Shown here one piece after another: positions 25,848-33,934 of a stretch of 64,000 bases of DNA. The translations under genes were made by a program, and so were the position numbers. Source of the stretch: Pseudoalteromonas sp. NC201 (GTDB taxonomy: Bacteria > Pseudomonadota > Gammaproteobacteria > Enterobacterales > Alteromonadaceae); contig NZ_CP022522.1 of the NCBI RefSeq assembly GCF_002850255.1, positions 1,158,501 to 1,222,500 of the forward strand, in the 5' to 3' direction. Every line of letters starts with the position of its first letter. The stretch's first letter is position 1. The notes beneath the pieces are model-generated. The model saw only the letters and a list, made by a program, of their open reading frames with translations, had not been told where the DNA came from and searched no databases.

Positions 25848-26338
25848 TATGATTTAGTTCCCATGTCTTTTGTCACGCCATCTACCTTAATATTCTTAAC
25901 GCCATCTTCTTCAAAAGAGAGTGTGATACTCACGTTATCTCGCGCAAAGAAGTAATCTATCCCATTTACCGTCAAGACGTAATTACCCTTTACAGAGTCG
26001 CTAAATTCTTTTTTCACAAGAGAGATTTGATGATCTGCAATTTGCCACTTAAATTCAGAAATAAAACCTTGATTGAATTCTTGGATCCACACGCGGGTAT
26101 CGTCTTTACTCAGTGTAATGGCAACTGAGTAAGACTCTGGTAGTTCAGACATGTCATAATGATTTGCACCGATGCGAAACTGTTCAGTCTGTTTGTTCCA
26201 AGCAAAACCAAACTCAAACGCTTTCTCTACACCGGTTGGGTAGGTTAGCGTGCCTTCTCCTTTAAAGTCGAAGTCTGCGTAGCACATACTGGAAAAGACA
26301 AATAAGGTGGAACAGGTAACAAGGGATAATTTTTTCAT
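25847..26338 (-). CDS. Exported protein of unknown function
   Basis: About 163 residues from the ATG at 26338, chosen because it places a clear signal peptide at the N-terminus (MKKLSLVTCSTLFVFSSMCYA). The longer in-frame extension to 26434 has no such logic. The mature part is beta-rich with many charged residues (DFDFKGEGTLTYPTG, FRIGANHYDMSELPESY, NYVLTVNGIDYFFARDN). I do not recognise the family. It converges on tyrR and stands alone. Confidence 0.6.
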   Translation of the reverse strand: MKKLSLVTCSTLFVFSSMCYADFDFKGEGTLTYPTGVEKAFEFGFAWNKQTEQFRIGANHYDMSELPESYSVAITLSKDDTRVWIQEFNQGFISEFKWQIADHQISLVKKEFSDSVKGNYVLTVNGIDYFFARDNVSITLSFEEDGVKNIKVDGVTKDMGTKS

Positions 26339-26612
26339 TGACTTCACTTCAGCTATTTTACTTAATTTGAGGTTCGCGTATGTAGTAACCGAACTCATTG
26401 TTTTTAAGCTCATTTTATGGTCTTTTCTTGTCATGCTAGAAAGGCGTTCATTTTTTGAAGCTCAGGTTATTAATCTAGTTTACTGACAGCATTACCGCAA
26501 CTAAGGGCAAAGTAATGTATCAGTTATAGACGTAAGCGTAGCAAAATAATCACTTTAGAATATGAATTGCTATGCTAGAATCGAAAAATTATAAACTGGT
26601 AAGACCATTGTT

Positions 26613-27146
26613 ATGAATTTATATTTTCGTTTACTGCTGCTGTTTTGGAGAATAAGACAAAATAAACAAATCGCAGATTCCATTTTGTCTCCGATAGATA
26701 TCGAGTACCGCGCCCTGCCAAGTGATTGCGATATCAATATGCACTTGACCAATTCACGATACTTAGCATTTATGGATTTGGCGCGCACTTGGATGACAGA
26801 GCGAGTTGGGTTATTTGCAGCTGTGATGAAACGCCGCTGGTTTCCAATTGTTAACGCGACGGCAATTACTTATATTCGCGATATCAAACCACTGCAAAAA
26901 TTTACTATTACCACTAAAGTTGTTGGGTGGGATCACAAATATTTTTACATTGAACAGCGCTTTCATTCTAAGCGTGGGCTGCATGCAATTGCCTATGTTC
27001 GTGGGGTATTCAAGCGTAAGGGTGGTGTAGTTTCTGTTGAGGAAATGCTAGAAGTGGCTGGGTTTAACGGTGAAGCACCTATTTTATCTCCTGAGATTAT
27101 GCATTGGAAAGCTATGTTAGAAGCAAAGAAAAACAGTAATCTATAA
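26613..27146 (+). CDS. Hotdog-fold acyl-CoA thioesterase family protein
   Basis: A 177-residue thioesterase-like protein. After a short basic, hydrophobic N-terminus the hotdog signature appears: IDIEYRALPSDCDINMHLTNSRYLAFMDLAR, where the D-x-N-x-H-x-x-N core matches 4HBT/THEM6-type thioesterases. The FTITTKVVGWDHKYFYIEQRF strand pair and the central helix fit the fold. Such enzymes hydrolyse acyl-CoA or similar thioesters, and the chain preference is not readable here. It has its own intergenic region upstream and a hairpin (27153-27172) right after. Confidence 0.72.
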   Translation: MNLYFRLLLLFWRIRQNKQIADSILSPIDIEYRALPSDCDINMHLTNSRYLAFMDLARTWMTERVGLFAAVMKRRWFPIVNATAITYIRDIKPLQKFTITTKVVGWDHKYFYIEQRFHSKRGLHAIAYVRGVFKRKGGVVSVEEMLEVAGFNGEAPILSPEIMHWKAMLEAKKNSNL

Positions 27147-27152
27147 ACTATA

Positions 27153-27172
27153 AAGGCCACATCAGTGGCCTT
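27153..27172. terminator. Hairpin between convergent thioesterase and ompW genes
   Basis: A perfect 8-bp stem AAGGCCAC / GTGGCCTT with a four-base loop. No strong T tract follows on the plus strand; on the minus strand a broken T-rich stretch follows. It may end both genes. Confidence 0.5.
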
Positions 27173-27220
27173 GGGGATTGAGAAAGTAACAGTAAATCTG
27201 TGATTTAAACCATTTAGGTG

Positions 27221-27871
27221 TTAGAACTTATATTTCACACCGAACATGGCCACAATTGGGTCAAGCTCTACGTCTGAAGTTAATGCTTTTACGCCATTTG
27301 CGTATACAGTTGCATCGGTATTGATATCCATTTTAGAGATCATACCGTGTAGACCCCATTTTTCATTTAAGTCGTAGTTAAAGCCGATTTGTAATGCGAT
27401 ACCAAAAGAACTATCCAAATCAACTTCGACATCGTTAGTCTTTAGTGTTGCTTTTAGTGCTGCACTTGGCTCTTCATCGAAGAATACTGTGTAGTTTAGA
27501 CCAGCACCGATAAATGGGCGGAACTTAGCACTCGCATCAAAGAAGTGATACTGCGCAAGTAGCGTTGGTGGCAAGTGTTTGATGTCAGCGATTTCCGCCC
27601 CTGCTAAGCCACCAGCACCGTCTACGGTGTGAGAAAATGGTGTTGCCGCAACTAGCTCAAATACGATGTTATCGCTGTAGTGGTAATCAAGAGTGATACC
27701 AAGCTGGGTGTTTGAATCAGCGACTAAGCCTAGCGAGTTATCTTGATCAATGGCAGAAGCCGTGTTGTCAGGGTTTACATTAATAGCACCAACATTAACA
27801 CTGAAATTTGCGTGTGCGAAGGGAGCAGCAACTAGCAGAGTAGATAAAAGTGCAGCGCTTAAAGTTTTCAT
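27221..27871 (-). CDS. ompW: Outer membrane protein OmpW
   Basis: A 216-residue OmpW-family eight-stranded barrel that lets small hydrophobic molecules cross the outer membrane. It has a signal peptide (MKTLSAALLSTLLVAAPFAHA), the N-terminal VNVGAINVNPDN strand, HLPPTLLAQYHFFD, FRPFIGAGLNYTVFFDE and the closing strand DPIVAMFGVKYKF ending in aromatic Phe. A strong ribosome site (AGGAGAA) precedes the ATG. Two FNR-box-like palindromes lie 95-160 bases upstream, in line with known oxygen control of ompW in other gammaproteobacteria. Confidence 0.88.
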   Translation of the reverse strand: MKTLSAALLSTLLVAAPFAHANFSVNVGAINVNPDNTASAIDQDNSLGLVADSNTQLGITLDYHYSDNIVFELVAATPFSHTVDGAGGLAGAEIADIKHLPPTLLAQYHFFDASAKFRPFIGAGLNYTVFFDEEPSAALKATLKTNDVEVDLDSSFGIALQIGFNYDLNEKWGLHGMISKMDINTDATVYANGVKALTSDVELDPIVAMFGVKYKF

Positions 27872-27966
27872 TTTCTTCTCCTAACCCTATGTGAGGACAT
27901 TTTTAAACTGTGAAACAGTGTGTGTTTTCAATGAAGCCATCTTAAAAGGGTTCAAAAAATGAAAAA

Positions 27967-27980
27967 CTGTTCTAGATCAA
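27967..27980. promoter_or_regulatory. FNR/CRP-family box-like site 1 upstream of ompW
   Basis: CTGTTCTAGATCAA matches the FNR consensus TTGAT-N4-ATCAA at eight of ten positions. It lies about 100 bases upstream of ompW and 150 upstream of dapE. FNR-dependent ompW expression is known in other enteric and marine bacteria; assignment here is by pattern only. Confidence 0.35.
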
Positions 27981-28016
27981 TTTTTAAATTGTAAGATTTC
28001 AGAAATTTTTGAAAGT

Positions 28017-28030
28017 TTGATTTAGATTAA
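28017..28030. promoter_or_regulatory. FNR/CRP-family box-like site 2 between ompW and dapE
   Basis: TTGATTTAGATTAA matches TTGAT-N4-ATCAA at nine of ten positions. It lies about 150 bases upstream of ompW and 100 upstream of dapE, so either gene could be the target. Confidence 0.4.
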
Positions 28031-28130
28031 GTTTTCTCGATGTCATTAATTTGCATTAAAACTGCAATGCTGTGGTCAAAGTTTCATCTTTAAATAATTG
28101 CTAGATTTCACCTACAAGTCATTCTCAGTT

Positions 28131-29312
28131 ATGTCATTAGCAACACAGAATCAAAATCTTAGCGCGTCTCACGCAACCGAGATATTAACGCATTTGATCC
28201 AAGCGCCTTCGGTTACACCGTGTGATGCAGGCACTATCGCTTTTATGTCAGAGCAACTCGCCGCGCTGGGTTTTACTATTGAGCAGTTTGAGGTGCAGGG
28301 AGTAAAAAACTTGATTGCAAGTTATCGTTTCTCTTTGGGACCAACTTTTGCTTTTTCTGGTCATGTGGATGTCGTGCCTGCAAACAATAAAGGCTGGATT
28401 GTGCCGCCATTTAGTGCGCAGATTATTGATGGCGTGATGTATGGACGTGGTGCTGCTGATATGAAAGGTGGCGTTGCGGCAATGCTTGCTGCAACCAAAA
28501 CATTACTACAGCATCGTGAAAAATTACGAGGAAGCTTTTACTGGTTACTCACTTCTGACGAGGAAGGTGAAGCGGAGTTTGGTTCCAAATTGATTGCAGA
28601 GCGACTAGCTGAAAATGGCATCGAGCTAGATGCTTGTTTGGTAGGTGAACCGACTTCACATCAAGTAGTGGGAGATACGGTTAAAAATGGTCGTCGCGGT
28701 GCGATTTCTGGGCGTATTCAGGTTAAAGGAAGAACGGGGCATGTGGCTTATCCAGAACAAACGGTTAATGCAGCTCACATCGCAGGCCAGTTGGTTAGTC
28801 AACTCGCGCTTTTACCTTGGTGGAAAGATGAAGCGGGATCGCAAACCACGCTGCAAGTTACTGGGATCACAGTTCCAAATATCGTGGATAATTTAGTACC
28901 AGCAGAGTGTGAAATCACCTTTAATATTCGTTACAGCCATGCCTATAAGAGCCAAGAAGTTGTGCACTATATTCAAGAGTCGCTGGCTAAATCCGGTGCT
29001 ATGTTAGCGATCAGTTGGGAGCGGCCTTGTGAGTCGTTTTATACCGGCGCGAGGCAAGAAAACTGTTTCTTAACGCTGGTAGAGCAAGCAATCCAGGAAA
29101 CAACGGGGCAGTATCCGAGTTTAAGTACTGCAGGCGGCACCTCCGATGGTCGCTTCTTTGCGACCGGAAAAACGCAAGTGATCGAATGTGGGGTAAAGAA
29201 TGATTCAATTCATCAAGTGAATGAACATCTATCCCTCAGCGATCTACATGCGATAGAAAAAATATACTTATCTGTTTTAAATAGGTTTTTTAAAAAAGTT
29301 GAAAATTTTTAA
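28131..29312 (+). CDS. dapE: Succinyl-diaminopimelate desuccinylase
   Basis: DapE removes succinate from N-succinyl-LL-diaminopimelate in lysine and peptidoglycan precursor synthesis, using two zinc ions. M20-family metal motifs are present in order: FSGHVDVVPANN, GRGAADMKGG, TSDEEGEAEFGS (catalytic Glu), LVGEPTS, NGRRGAISG with the dimer-domain HVAYPE, and GGTSDGRF near the C-terminus, then IHQVNE. The ATG at 28131 gives 393 residues, slightly longer than the E. coli enzyme (375). An upstream TTG at 28098 is possible but not supported. It is monocistronic, next to a heat-shock gene. Confidence 0.9.
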   Translation: MSLATQNQNLSASHATEILTHLIQAPSVTPCDAGTIAFMSEQLAALGFTIEQFEVQGVKNLIASYRFSLGPTFAFSGHVDVVPANNKGWIVPPFSAQIIDGVMYGRGAADMKGGVAAMLAATKTLLQHREKLRGSFYWLLTSDEEGEAEFGSKLIAERLAENGIELDACLVGEPTSHQVVGDTVKNGRRGAISGRIQVKGRTGHVAYPEQTVNAAHIAGQLVSQLALLPWWKDEAGSQTTLQVTGITVPNIVDNLVPAECEITFNIRYSHAYKSQEVVHYIQESLAKSGAMLAISWERPCESFYTGARQENCFLTLVEQAIQETTGQYPSLSTAGGTSDGRFFATGKTQVIECGVKNDSIHQVNEHLSLSDLHAIEKIYLSVLNRFFKKVENF

Positions 29313-29321
29313 AAGAATTTT

Positions 29322-29349
29322 CTTGAAAATAAATTTGCTGACCATAAAT
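29322..29349 (+). promoter_or_regulatory. Sigma-32 (heat-shock) promoter candidate for ibpA
   Basis: CTTGAAA at 29322-29328 matches the sigma-32 -35 element. Thirteen bases later CCATAAAT (29342-29349) partly matches the -10 element CCCCATNT. The target would be the small heat-shock gene at 29469. Confidence 0.55.
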
Positions 29350-29468
29350 AGCTTTATGAGGACGCCGACAGGGCCTCATGAATTAAATAACTATTTGTTT
29401 TAAAAGTGCTTATTGGTTCTTTTTTGAAGAGTGAGCACCTATGTATAGCTTTAAGAGGATACAAAATT
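29350..29468 (+). promoter_or_regulatory. Long structured 5' UTR of ibpA, possible RNA thermometer
   Basis: If transcription starts just after the sigma-32-like promoter, ibpA has a leader of about 110 nt. It contains a 6-bp hairpin (ATGAGG / CCTCAT, 29356-29379) and a ribosome site AGAGGA near the start codon. ROSE-type thermometers are common in leaders of this gene family, but I could not identify a convincing helix that masks this ribosome site. Confidence 0.3.
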
Positions 29469-29915
29469 ATGCGTACAGTAGATTTATCACCATTATATCG
29501 TTCATTTATCGGTTTTGATCATTTAGCTTCTATGATGGATGCTGCTGCAAGAACAGATAAACAACCTAGCTATCCACCATACAACATCGAAGCGCTAGGT
29601 AAAGACAAGTACCAAATTACCATGGCTGTTGCAGGGTTTACCGAGCAAGAGCTAACGCTGGAATCAGAAAACAATACGTTGACCGTAAAGGGACAAAAGC
29701 AAGCAACTGAAGAAGCCAACGAGCGTAAATTTATTCATCAAGGGATCGCCGAGCGCGGGTTCGAGCGCAAATTCCAACTTGGCGATCACGTCAAAGTATT
29801 AGGTGCAGACTTAGCGCACGGCTTACTGGTTATTGACCTTGAACGCGAGATCCCAGAAGCACTGAAGCCAAGAAAAATAGAAATTGGCTCGGGCAACTTG
29901 CTTGAAAGCAAGTAA
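29469..29915 (+). CDS. ibpA: Small heat-shock protein IbpA/Hsp20
   Basis: A 148-residue alpha-crystallin-domain chaperone that binds unfolding proteins and aggregates for later rescue by DnaK/ClpB. The N-terminus MRTVDLSPLYRSFIGFDHL is that of the IbpA class. The core has YPPYNIEALGKDKYQITMAVAGF, TLTVKGQK, FIHQGIAERGFERKFQLGD and DLEREIPE, and the chain ends with a short Lys-rich tail. The ATG at 29469 has an AGAGGA ribosome site; the in-frame extension to 29406 lies inside the leader and is not used. A terminator follows. Confidence 0.9.
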   Translation: MRTVDLSPLYRSFIGFDHLASMMDAAARTDKQPSYPPYNIEALGKDKYQITMAVAGFTEQELTLESENNTLTVKGQKQATEEANERKFIHQGIAERGFERKFQLGDHVKVLGADLAHGLLVIDLEREIPEALKPRKIEIGSGNLLESK

Positions 29916-29944
29916 TATCAATCTAATTTATTGATTTCCAACCC

Positions 29945-29968
29945 GCCGCCGTCAGGCGGCTTTTTTTT
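29945..29968 (+). terminator. Rho-independent terminator of ibpA
   Basis: A perfect GC-only 6-bp stem (GCCGCC / GGCGGC) with a GTCA loop is followed by eight T, 30 bases after the ibpA stop. Confidence 0.93.
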
Positions 29969-30028
29969 GCCTAAATACAAAGCATTTGTTATTAGTAAAG
30001 TTATGCTTCAGTCGTTATCCCCCAGAAA

Positions 30029-30475
30029 ATGAAACTTGGACTAAGACAATACGTAAAAAGACGAAATGGTGTACCACTGGGTCATAGTCAGTCACTAGGA
30101 AACATGTTTCGGCGGGCTTTCGGCGCTCGGTCTTTCGATGGTTTCTGGGTGTATTGGAATCCTATCTGGAGTTATTACTTGGCGCGCTTCGTATTTCGTC
30201 CATGCGCAGCGAAAGTGGGGGAAAAACTTGGCTATTGGTTTACTTTCATAGTGAGTGGCGCATTGCATGACGTCATTGTTGGATTAGTGGTGGGAGAAGC
30301 GATTTTTACATTTACCCCATTCTTTGCTGTACTTGGGGCTACTGCGCTTGGATTTAAAGTGACGGGCTATCGTTATTCGAGTCAGCACTTTCTCATTGCA
30401 CCTTTGTTTAACGGTTCGATCATTGTGTTTAGTTTTTATCTAAGTAGTGTTTTTAGCGAGTTACTTGTATGGTAG
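30029..30475 (+). CDS. Small membrane protein resembling the core of wax-synthase-type MBOAT_2 acyltransferases
   Basis: A 148-residue membrane protein. RSFDGFWVYWNPIWSYYLA (FW-x-x-WN at 39-44) and FTFIVSGALHDVIVG (His80) match, in the right order, the two motifs of MBOAT_2 proteins such as plant wax synthases (FWGRRWN and FFVSGLMHE). In that family the His is catalytic and the WN region contacts acyl-CoA. Normal MBOATs exceed 300 residues; this one keeps only the motif-bearing core with about three or four helices. Either it is a minimal enzyme, perhaps oligomeric, or a former enzyme with another role. It is 27 bases upstream of the next gene and probably cotranscribed. Confidence 0.5.
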   Translation: MKLGLRQYVKRRNGVPLGHSQSLGNMFRRAFGARSFDGFWVYWNPIWSYYLARFVFRPCAAKVGEKLGYWFTFIVSGALHDVIVGLVVGEAIFTFTPFFAVLGATALGFKVTGYRYSSQHFLIAPLFNGSIIVFSFYLSSVFSELLVW

Positions 30476-30502
30476 AAGAAAAATATTGCGTTGAGATGAA
30501 GA

Positions 30503-31171
30503 ATGGAATTAAAAGATAAGCTGATATTGTTGTTGAAATCAGGTGGGTTATCGTTACTCATCGCGGGTGGATTTTATACTTTGTTGTTTTACATGTCTGC
30601 ACAATTTCATCACCAAGTGCAATTTTCGCCCTTCTCGCAGGATATTGGCGTAAACGCGATGCTAATTTATAGCTTCTTGGTTTTTCTATTTAGTGCCATT
30701 TTTAGCTATTTCTTTTTGAAAATGCATGCTGCCCGTCATGATATGCATGTCGATGGCTTAGTTCTGAGCATAAAATATACACACTTAGTACTTTGGGGAG
30801 GTGTTGTCAACATTGCGATTTATATCTTATTACACATGAATCAACATGTTTTGGTGTTAAAACAAGCCAAAGACAGCCACACTTCAGCTCAGCAACTTGA
30901 AGCGTTGGTTTCTTATCTGCCTGAAAGTGGTGATGTGATAGATCTTGCTGTTGCACAAAATCCCGCGACGGCACCAAACACGCTAACTTACTTGAGTCTA
31001 AAACGAGACTTTGCTACGCACTTAGCACTTGCCATGAATCCAAGTACTCCCAAAAAAGTGCTAGAAGAAATTATTGGCTATTATCACGGAGGACAACAAG
31101 ATGTAGTCCTCAATGCGGTGATGAAAAACCCTAATGTGGCTAGCGGCAAGGTTCAGCTGCAGGTACGTTAA
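30503..31171 (+). CDS. Membrane protein with C-terminal leucine-rich-variant-like repeats
   Basis: A 222-residue protein. Three transmembrane helices fill the first half (about 17-33, 51-73 and 95-113). The C-terminal ~75 residues hold repeated units such as LAVAQNPATAPNTLTYLS and LALAMNPSTPKKVLEEI, with a third weaker one, like the variant leucine-rich repeats (NP-x-T-P-x-x-x-L) found in some bacterial proteins. These would form a small helical solenoid for protein contacts. Function unknown. It probably shares a transcript with the MBOAT_2-like gene. Confidence 0.6.
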   Translation: MELKDKLILLLKSGGLSLLIAGGFYTLLFYMSAQFHHQVQFSPFSQDIGVNAMLIYSFLVFLFSAIFSYFFLKMHAARHDMHVDGLVLSIKYTHLVLWGGVVNIAIYILLHMNQHVLVLKQAKDSHTSAQQLEALVSYLPESGDVIDLAVAQNPATAPNTLTYLSLKRDFATHLALAMNPSTPKKVLEEIIGYYHGGQQDVVLNAVMKNPNVASGKVQLQVR

Positions 31172-31227
31172 TCGTTTTGTTCTATGACTGAGCGTATGGG
31201 AGACGCGAGAGGAGCCACTGCCTAACT

Positions 31228-31749
31228 TTATTTGTTATCACGTTCGCTCAATTCAGTACGTAGTTTACTTTGCATGTCTTTAAGTGCTGTGATTTTATCT
31301 CTTGCTTCTTGTAACTGTTGCTGTGGTAATCCCTCTTTAATCCCACGTGCTAGCAGCGTTTCTATTTGTTCTACTTTGCCATCAACAGCCGCAATATACT
31401 GTTGTTTTAGCTTGGTGTCTTTTTGATCCAAATATGCTTGGTAAGCTTCGGTATCCGACAAATCGCCCTGAAAATCATCTATTTGCTTTTCGGCTTGGCT
31501 TATTGGCGGCAGATATTCAGGTTTCGTGATTGGCTTAACGGCTTTGCGTGAGGTCTCGGCATTTGGTTTGATAGCAGTATAAGTATTGATAGGGGGACTT
31601 AATGCTACAACTTTTTCCTCTTGCTCAAGCTCAGCCTGCGAGGGGGCGTTATATGTGGGGTTTTGCCAACCTATGTTGGCAAAACGCAGTGTGAATACCG
31701 CGATCACTGCTCCAAGGAGTATGACAATCAATGCTTGCCAGTACTTCAT
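31228..31749 (-). CDS. Bitopic coiled-coil protein in the phospholipase operon
   Basis: A 173-residue protein: one N-terminal transmembrane helix (ALIVILLGAVIAVFTL), a Pro-rich linker, then a charged helical/coiled-coil C-terminal half (DTKLKQQYIAAVDGKV, QQQLQEARDKITALKDMQSK). The start is set at 31749 because it forms an ATGA overlap with the stop of the preceding gene; ten more residues upstream are possible. The layout (single helix, linker, helical domain) recalls membrane-anchored steric chaperones such as lipase foldases, and its partner genes encode a secreted enzyme and a parvulin-like protein. This role is only a suggestion. Confidence 0.55.
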   Translation of the reverse strand: MKYWQALIVILLGAVIAVFTLRFANIGWQNPTYNAPSQAELEQEEKVVALSPPINTYTAIKPNAETSRKAVKPITKPEYLPPISQAEKQIDDFQGDLSDTEAYQAYLDQKDTKLKQQYIAAVDGKVEQIETLLARGIKEGLPQQQLQEARDKITALKDMQSKLRTELSERDNK

Positions 31750-32924
31750 ATCACCGCTCCGTTGTTTGCCGCTTTCCAAGCCATATAATCTCGCTCGAAT
31801 TTGTGCTGAGCAAACTCTTGGGTCAGTGCTCGCAGCGCTTGGTAGCGTACTGTCTCACTTTTCACATCGTAGTAATCATATACCGCTGACTGGCTATACA
31901 ATACTAGCCACTCGCCATTTGGCGTGCGAATACTAGGCGTGATCTTGCCCTGTTTACTACTAAATGCCAGTTGTGTTTCCCATTTCGGCGTGCTTTGGCG
32001 TGTCAGCGGAATTAATTCAGTCTGCCATATTAATGTAGGGGTATATTTAGCGACGGCTTGTTGCCATGAGTGTGCATTTGCATATTCGTTAAATTGCTGT
32101 GCGGTTTTTTGTTCGGGAAATTTCGCTGCGCTCGCACTCACTTGCTTGACGTATTTAAACCTCTTCTTATGACGCTCATAATACTTCGCGATGGCACTAT
32201 CAGGAATTTCACTTTTTAGGGTATCGACATACTGGCTCGTTGCACCATGCATCTCTTCCTTAACACCAAGAAATGCCAGCATGCTTGGCCTCAATAGTTC
32301 TGCGGTTACCACTTGTCGTAACTGTTCTATTGTCAGACCTTGCTTTGCCACATAAGGTTTTGCGGCGGTAAATAGCGCCTGTTGATTGAGATGTTGATTG
32401 ACAATAGCTTGAAATAACGAGAGTTCTCCTTGGTGAAGTTTAAAGCGGTTTTGCATTGATTGGCTATGTAATACTTGAGCAAGTGTCAGTGGCGCTGATT
32501 TTGTTAGTTGCAGCTGTTGCCATTTGAGTAATTGCTCAGCAGTGTATTGCCCGTCAGCGGGGTACTGTCCTAGTAAAGACAGCATCTGATCCTTATCAAA
32601 TACCAAAGGGTAGTGCTTCTTTTCAAGCTGAGTAAGTGCAGGAAACCAGTGAAGGAGTGAACTGGCGAGAAACTTATCGACATGATATTGGGTGCTGAAA
32701 CCGACTCTGGATTGGCGCTCTAAAATACTTGGATTAAGTTGCTTTGCTTGGAATAGCAAGAATTGATTTTCAAGCAATTGCGCAGTAGTTTGCTTTTTTG
32801 ATAACTCTCGGCCTTGCTCAAGATAGAGTTGATGAACTAAATGCGTCAGAGATTTAGGTATGCTCGGTGAGGCAAAACTTGGTAAGCAAAAGCTACTTAC
32901 CAAGAAAAATAGAACTAGACGCAT
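31746..32924 (-). CDS. Periplasmic parvulin/SurA-like peptidyl-prolyl isomerase homologue
   Basis: A 392-residue exported protein (signal peptide MRLVLFFLVSSFCLPSFA). Most of the chain is helical, as in the chaperone domain of SurA/PpiD. The C-terminal part shows a parvulin-like outline: IAKYYERHKKRFKYVKQVSASAAKF, a WQQAVAKYTP helix, QLAFSSKQGKITPSIRTPNGEWLVLY and a final long helix. Several usual parvulin active-site residues are not obvious, so it may act as a chaperone rather than an isomerase. Its start overlaps the upstream phospholipase-like gene by one base (TAATG), which suggests a dedicated folding helper. Confidence 0.55.
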   Translation of the reverse strand: MRLVLFFLVSSFCLPSFASPSIPKSLTHLVHQLYLEQGRELSKKQTTAQLLENQFLLFQAKQLNPSILERQSRVGFSTQYHVDKFLASSLLHWFPALTQLEKKHYPLVFDKDQMLSLLGQYPADGQYTAEQLLKWQQLQLTKSAPLTLAQVLHSQSMQNRFKLHQGELSLFQAIVNQHLNQQALFTAAKPYVAKQGLTIEQLRQVVTAELLRPSMLAFLGVKEEMHGATSQYVDTLKSEIPDSAIAKYYERHKKRFKYVKQVSASAAKFPEQKTAQQFNEYANAHSWQQAVAKYTPTLIWQTELIPLTRQSTPKWETQLAFSSKQGKITPSIRTPNGEWLVLYSQSAVYDYYDVKSETVRYQALRALTQEFAQHKFERDYMAWKAANNGAVI

Positions 32925-33934
32925 TACCTAACGTCCATCGCATGATTTATCAAATGAACGACCATGGCTATTGCGTGAGGGATCACTTGCTTACCTGTAT
33001 TTACACGATCGTAATGATCCTCTGAATTTAACACGATACCACCTTGTGAATAAGAGAAAGAACCGCCTTGTGTTAGTAATGGGCGAATATCTGTTGAGTT
33101 GCTATCAACAGCGCTGAAACTATTCATCGCTTGCTTTACTAAGGTAAAATCGTTCAATGATTCTTGGTCATAGTAGTCTTTCACCCAAGACTCCCAACCT
33201 GCATGATTCAAATCTGATGTTGTCCAAGTATGATGCGGTTGAAGTAAATCTGTAGTGTGAAAAACAAAGCCTAGTACCTGTGGGTTACCGCTCTGTACAT
33301 AGCTTTGATACCAGTACTGGCCTAAGTTATCAATTGGCTGAAAAGGCATTTCTTCAAAATCATCGTACATGCTATACGTTGAGTGGCTATCGATACGATA
33401 GTGTTTTTCTGTGATCCCATAACTATCATATTCAGTATCATCAGCGCTAAACCAACCTGTTTCGCCGCCATGACCATCGTCTAAATAATCGCCTTTCAGC
33501 CAAGTGGCAGCCATTGAATCAACAGAGCCTGATACGGTAAGTTTCTGATAATTATAACCACCGAAGTCATTGCCGTGAGTATCAGCACCTTGAGTATGGT
33601 TTTGGAAGTGCCAGTAACTGGTGTATTTCACGATGCTTTCAGCTGCACCCCAAAGCGGTGCTTGTACACAGTCACCCGTAATGGCGCCACAGAAGAATGT
33701 ATCCTCAAAATCATCAACATCATACGCAGCTTGGCCCAGCAAATTGGCTAGTTGAGAAACTGACATGCCGTTAGCTTGAGCATATGCTTGTAACTTTGCG
33801 TACTGTGTTGTAGTTGGATTCTGTGCCATGTAATTTACGGCGTCGATGACGATGCGCTTATGTGTCTCTTGACTAAACGCGTGGCTTTGCCCTGCTGCGA
33901 CTAAAAGGGCTATAGGAAGTAAATAATTTTTCAT
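32924..33934 (-). CDS. Secreted zinc-dependent phospholipase C / P1-nuclease-like protein
   Basis: A 336-residue secreted protein (signal peptide ending QSHA). The mature N-terminus FSQETHKRIVIDAVNYM, the TSYWHFQNH segment, HTTDLLQPHHTW and the final VVHLINHAMD place His and Asp residues as in the trinuclear-zinc phospholipase C/S1-P1 fold, whose signature is HY-x-GD-x-x-QP-x-H. The first His sits one residue nearer the Asp than usual, so the metal site may differ. Such enzymes cleave phospholipid head groups or nucleic acids outside the cell. First gene of a three-gene operon. Confidence 0.62.
   Translation of the reverse strand: MKNYLLPIALLVAAGQSHAFSQETHKRIVIDAVNYMAQNPTTTQYAKLQAYAQANGMSVSQLANLLGQAAYDVDDFEDTFFCGAITGDCVQAPLWGAAESIVKYTSYWHFQNHTQGADTHGNDFGGYNYQKLTVSGSVDSMAATWLKGDYLDDGHGGETGWFSADDTEYDSYGITEKHYRIDSHSTYSMYDDFEEMPFQPIDNLGQYWYQSYVQSGNPQVLGFVFHTTDLLQPHHTWTTSDLNHAGWESWVKDYYDQESLNDFTLVKQAMNSFSAVDSNSTDIRPLLTQGGSFSYSQGGIVLNSEDHYDRVNTGKQVIPHAIAMVVHLINHAMDVR

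Noticed and set aside
31586..31936. 116-codon plus-strand ORF opposite the parvulin-operon junction
   Set aside because: It spans the ends of two coupled minus-strand genes, has no homology that I recognise and no good ribosome site.
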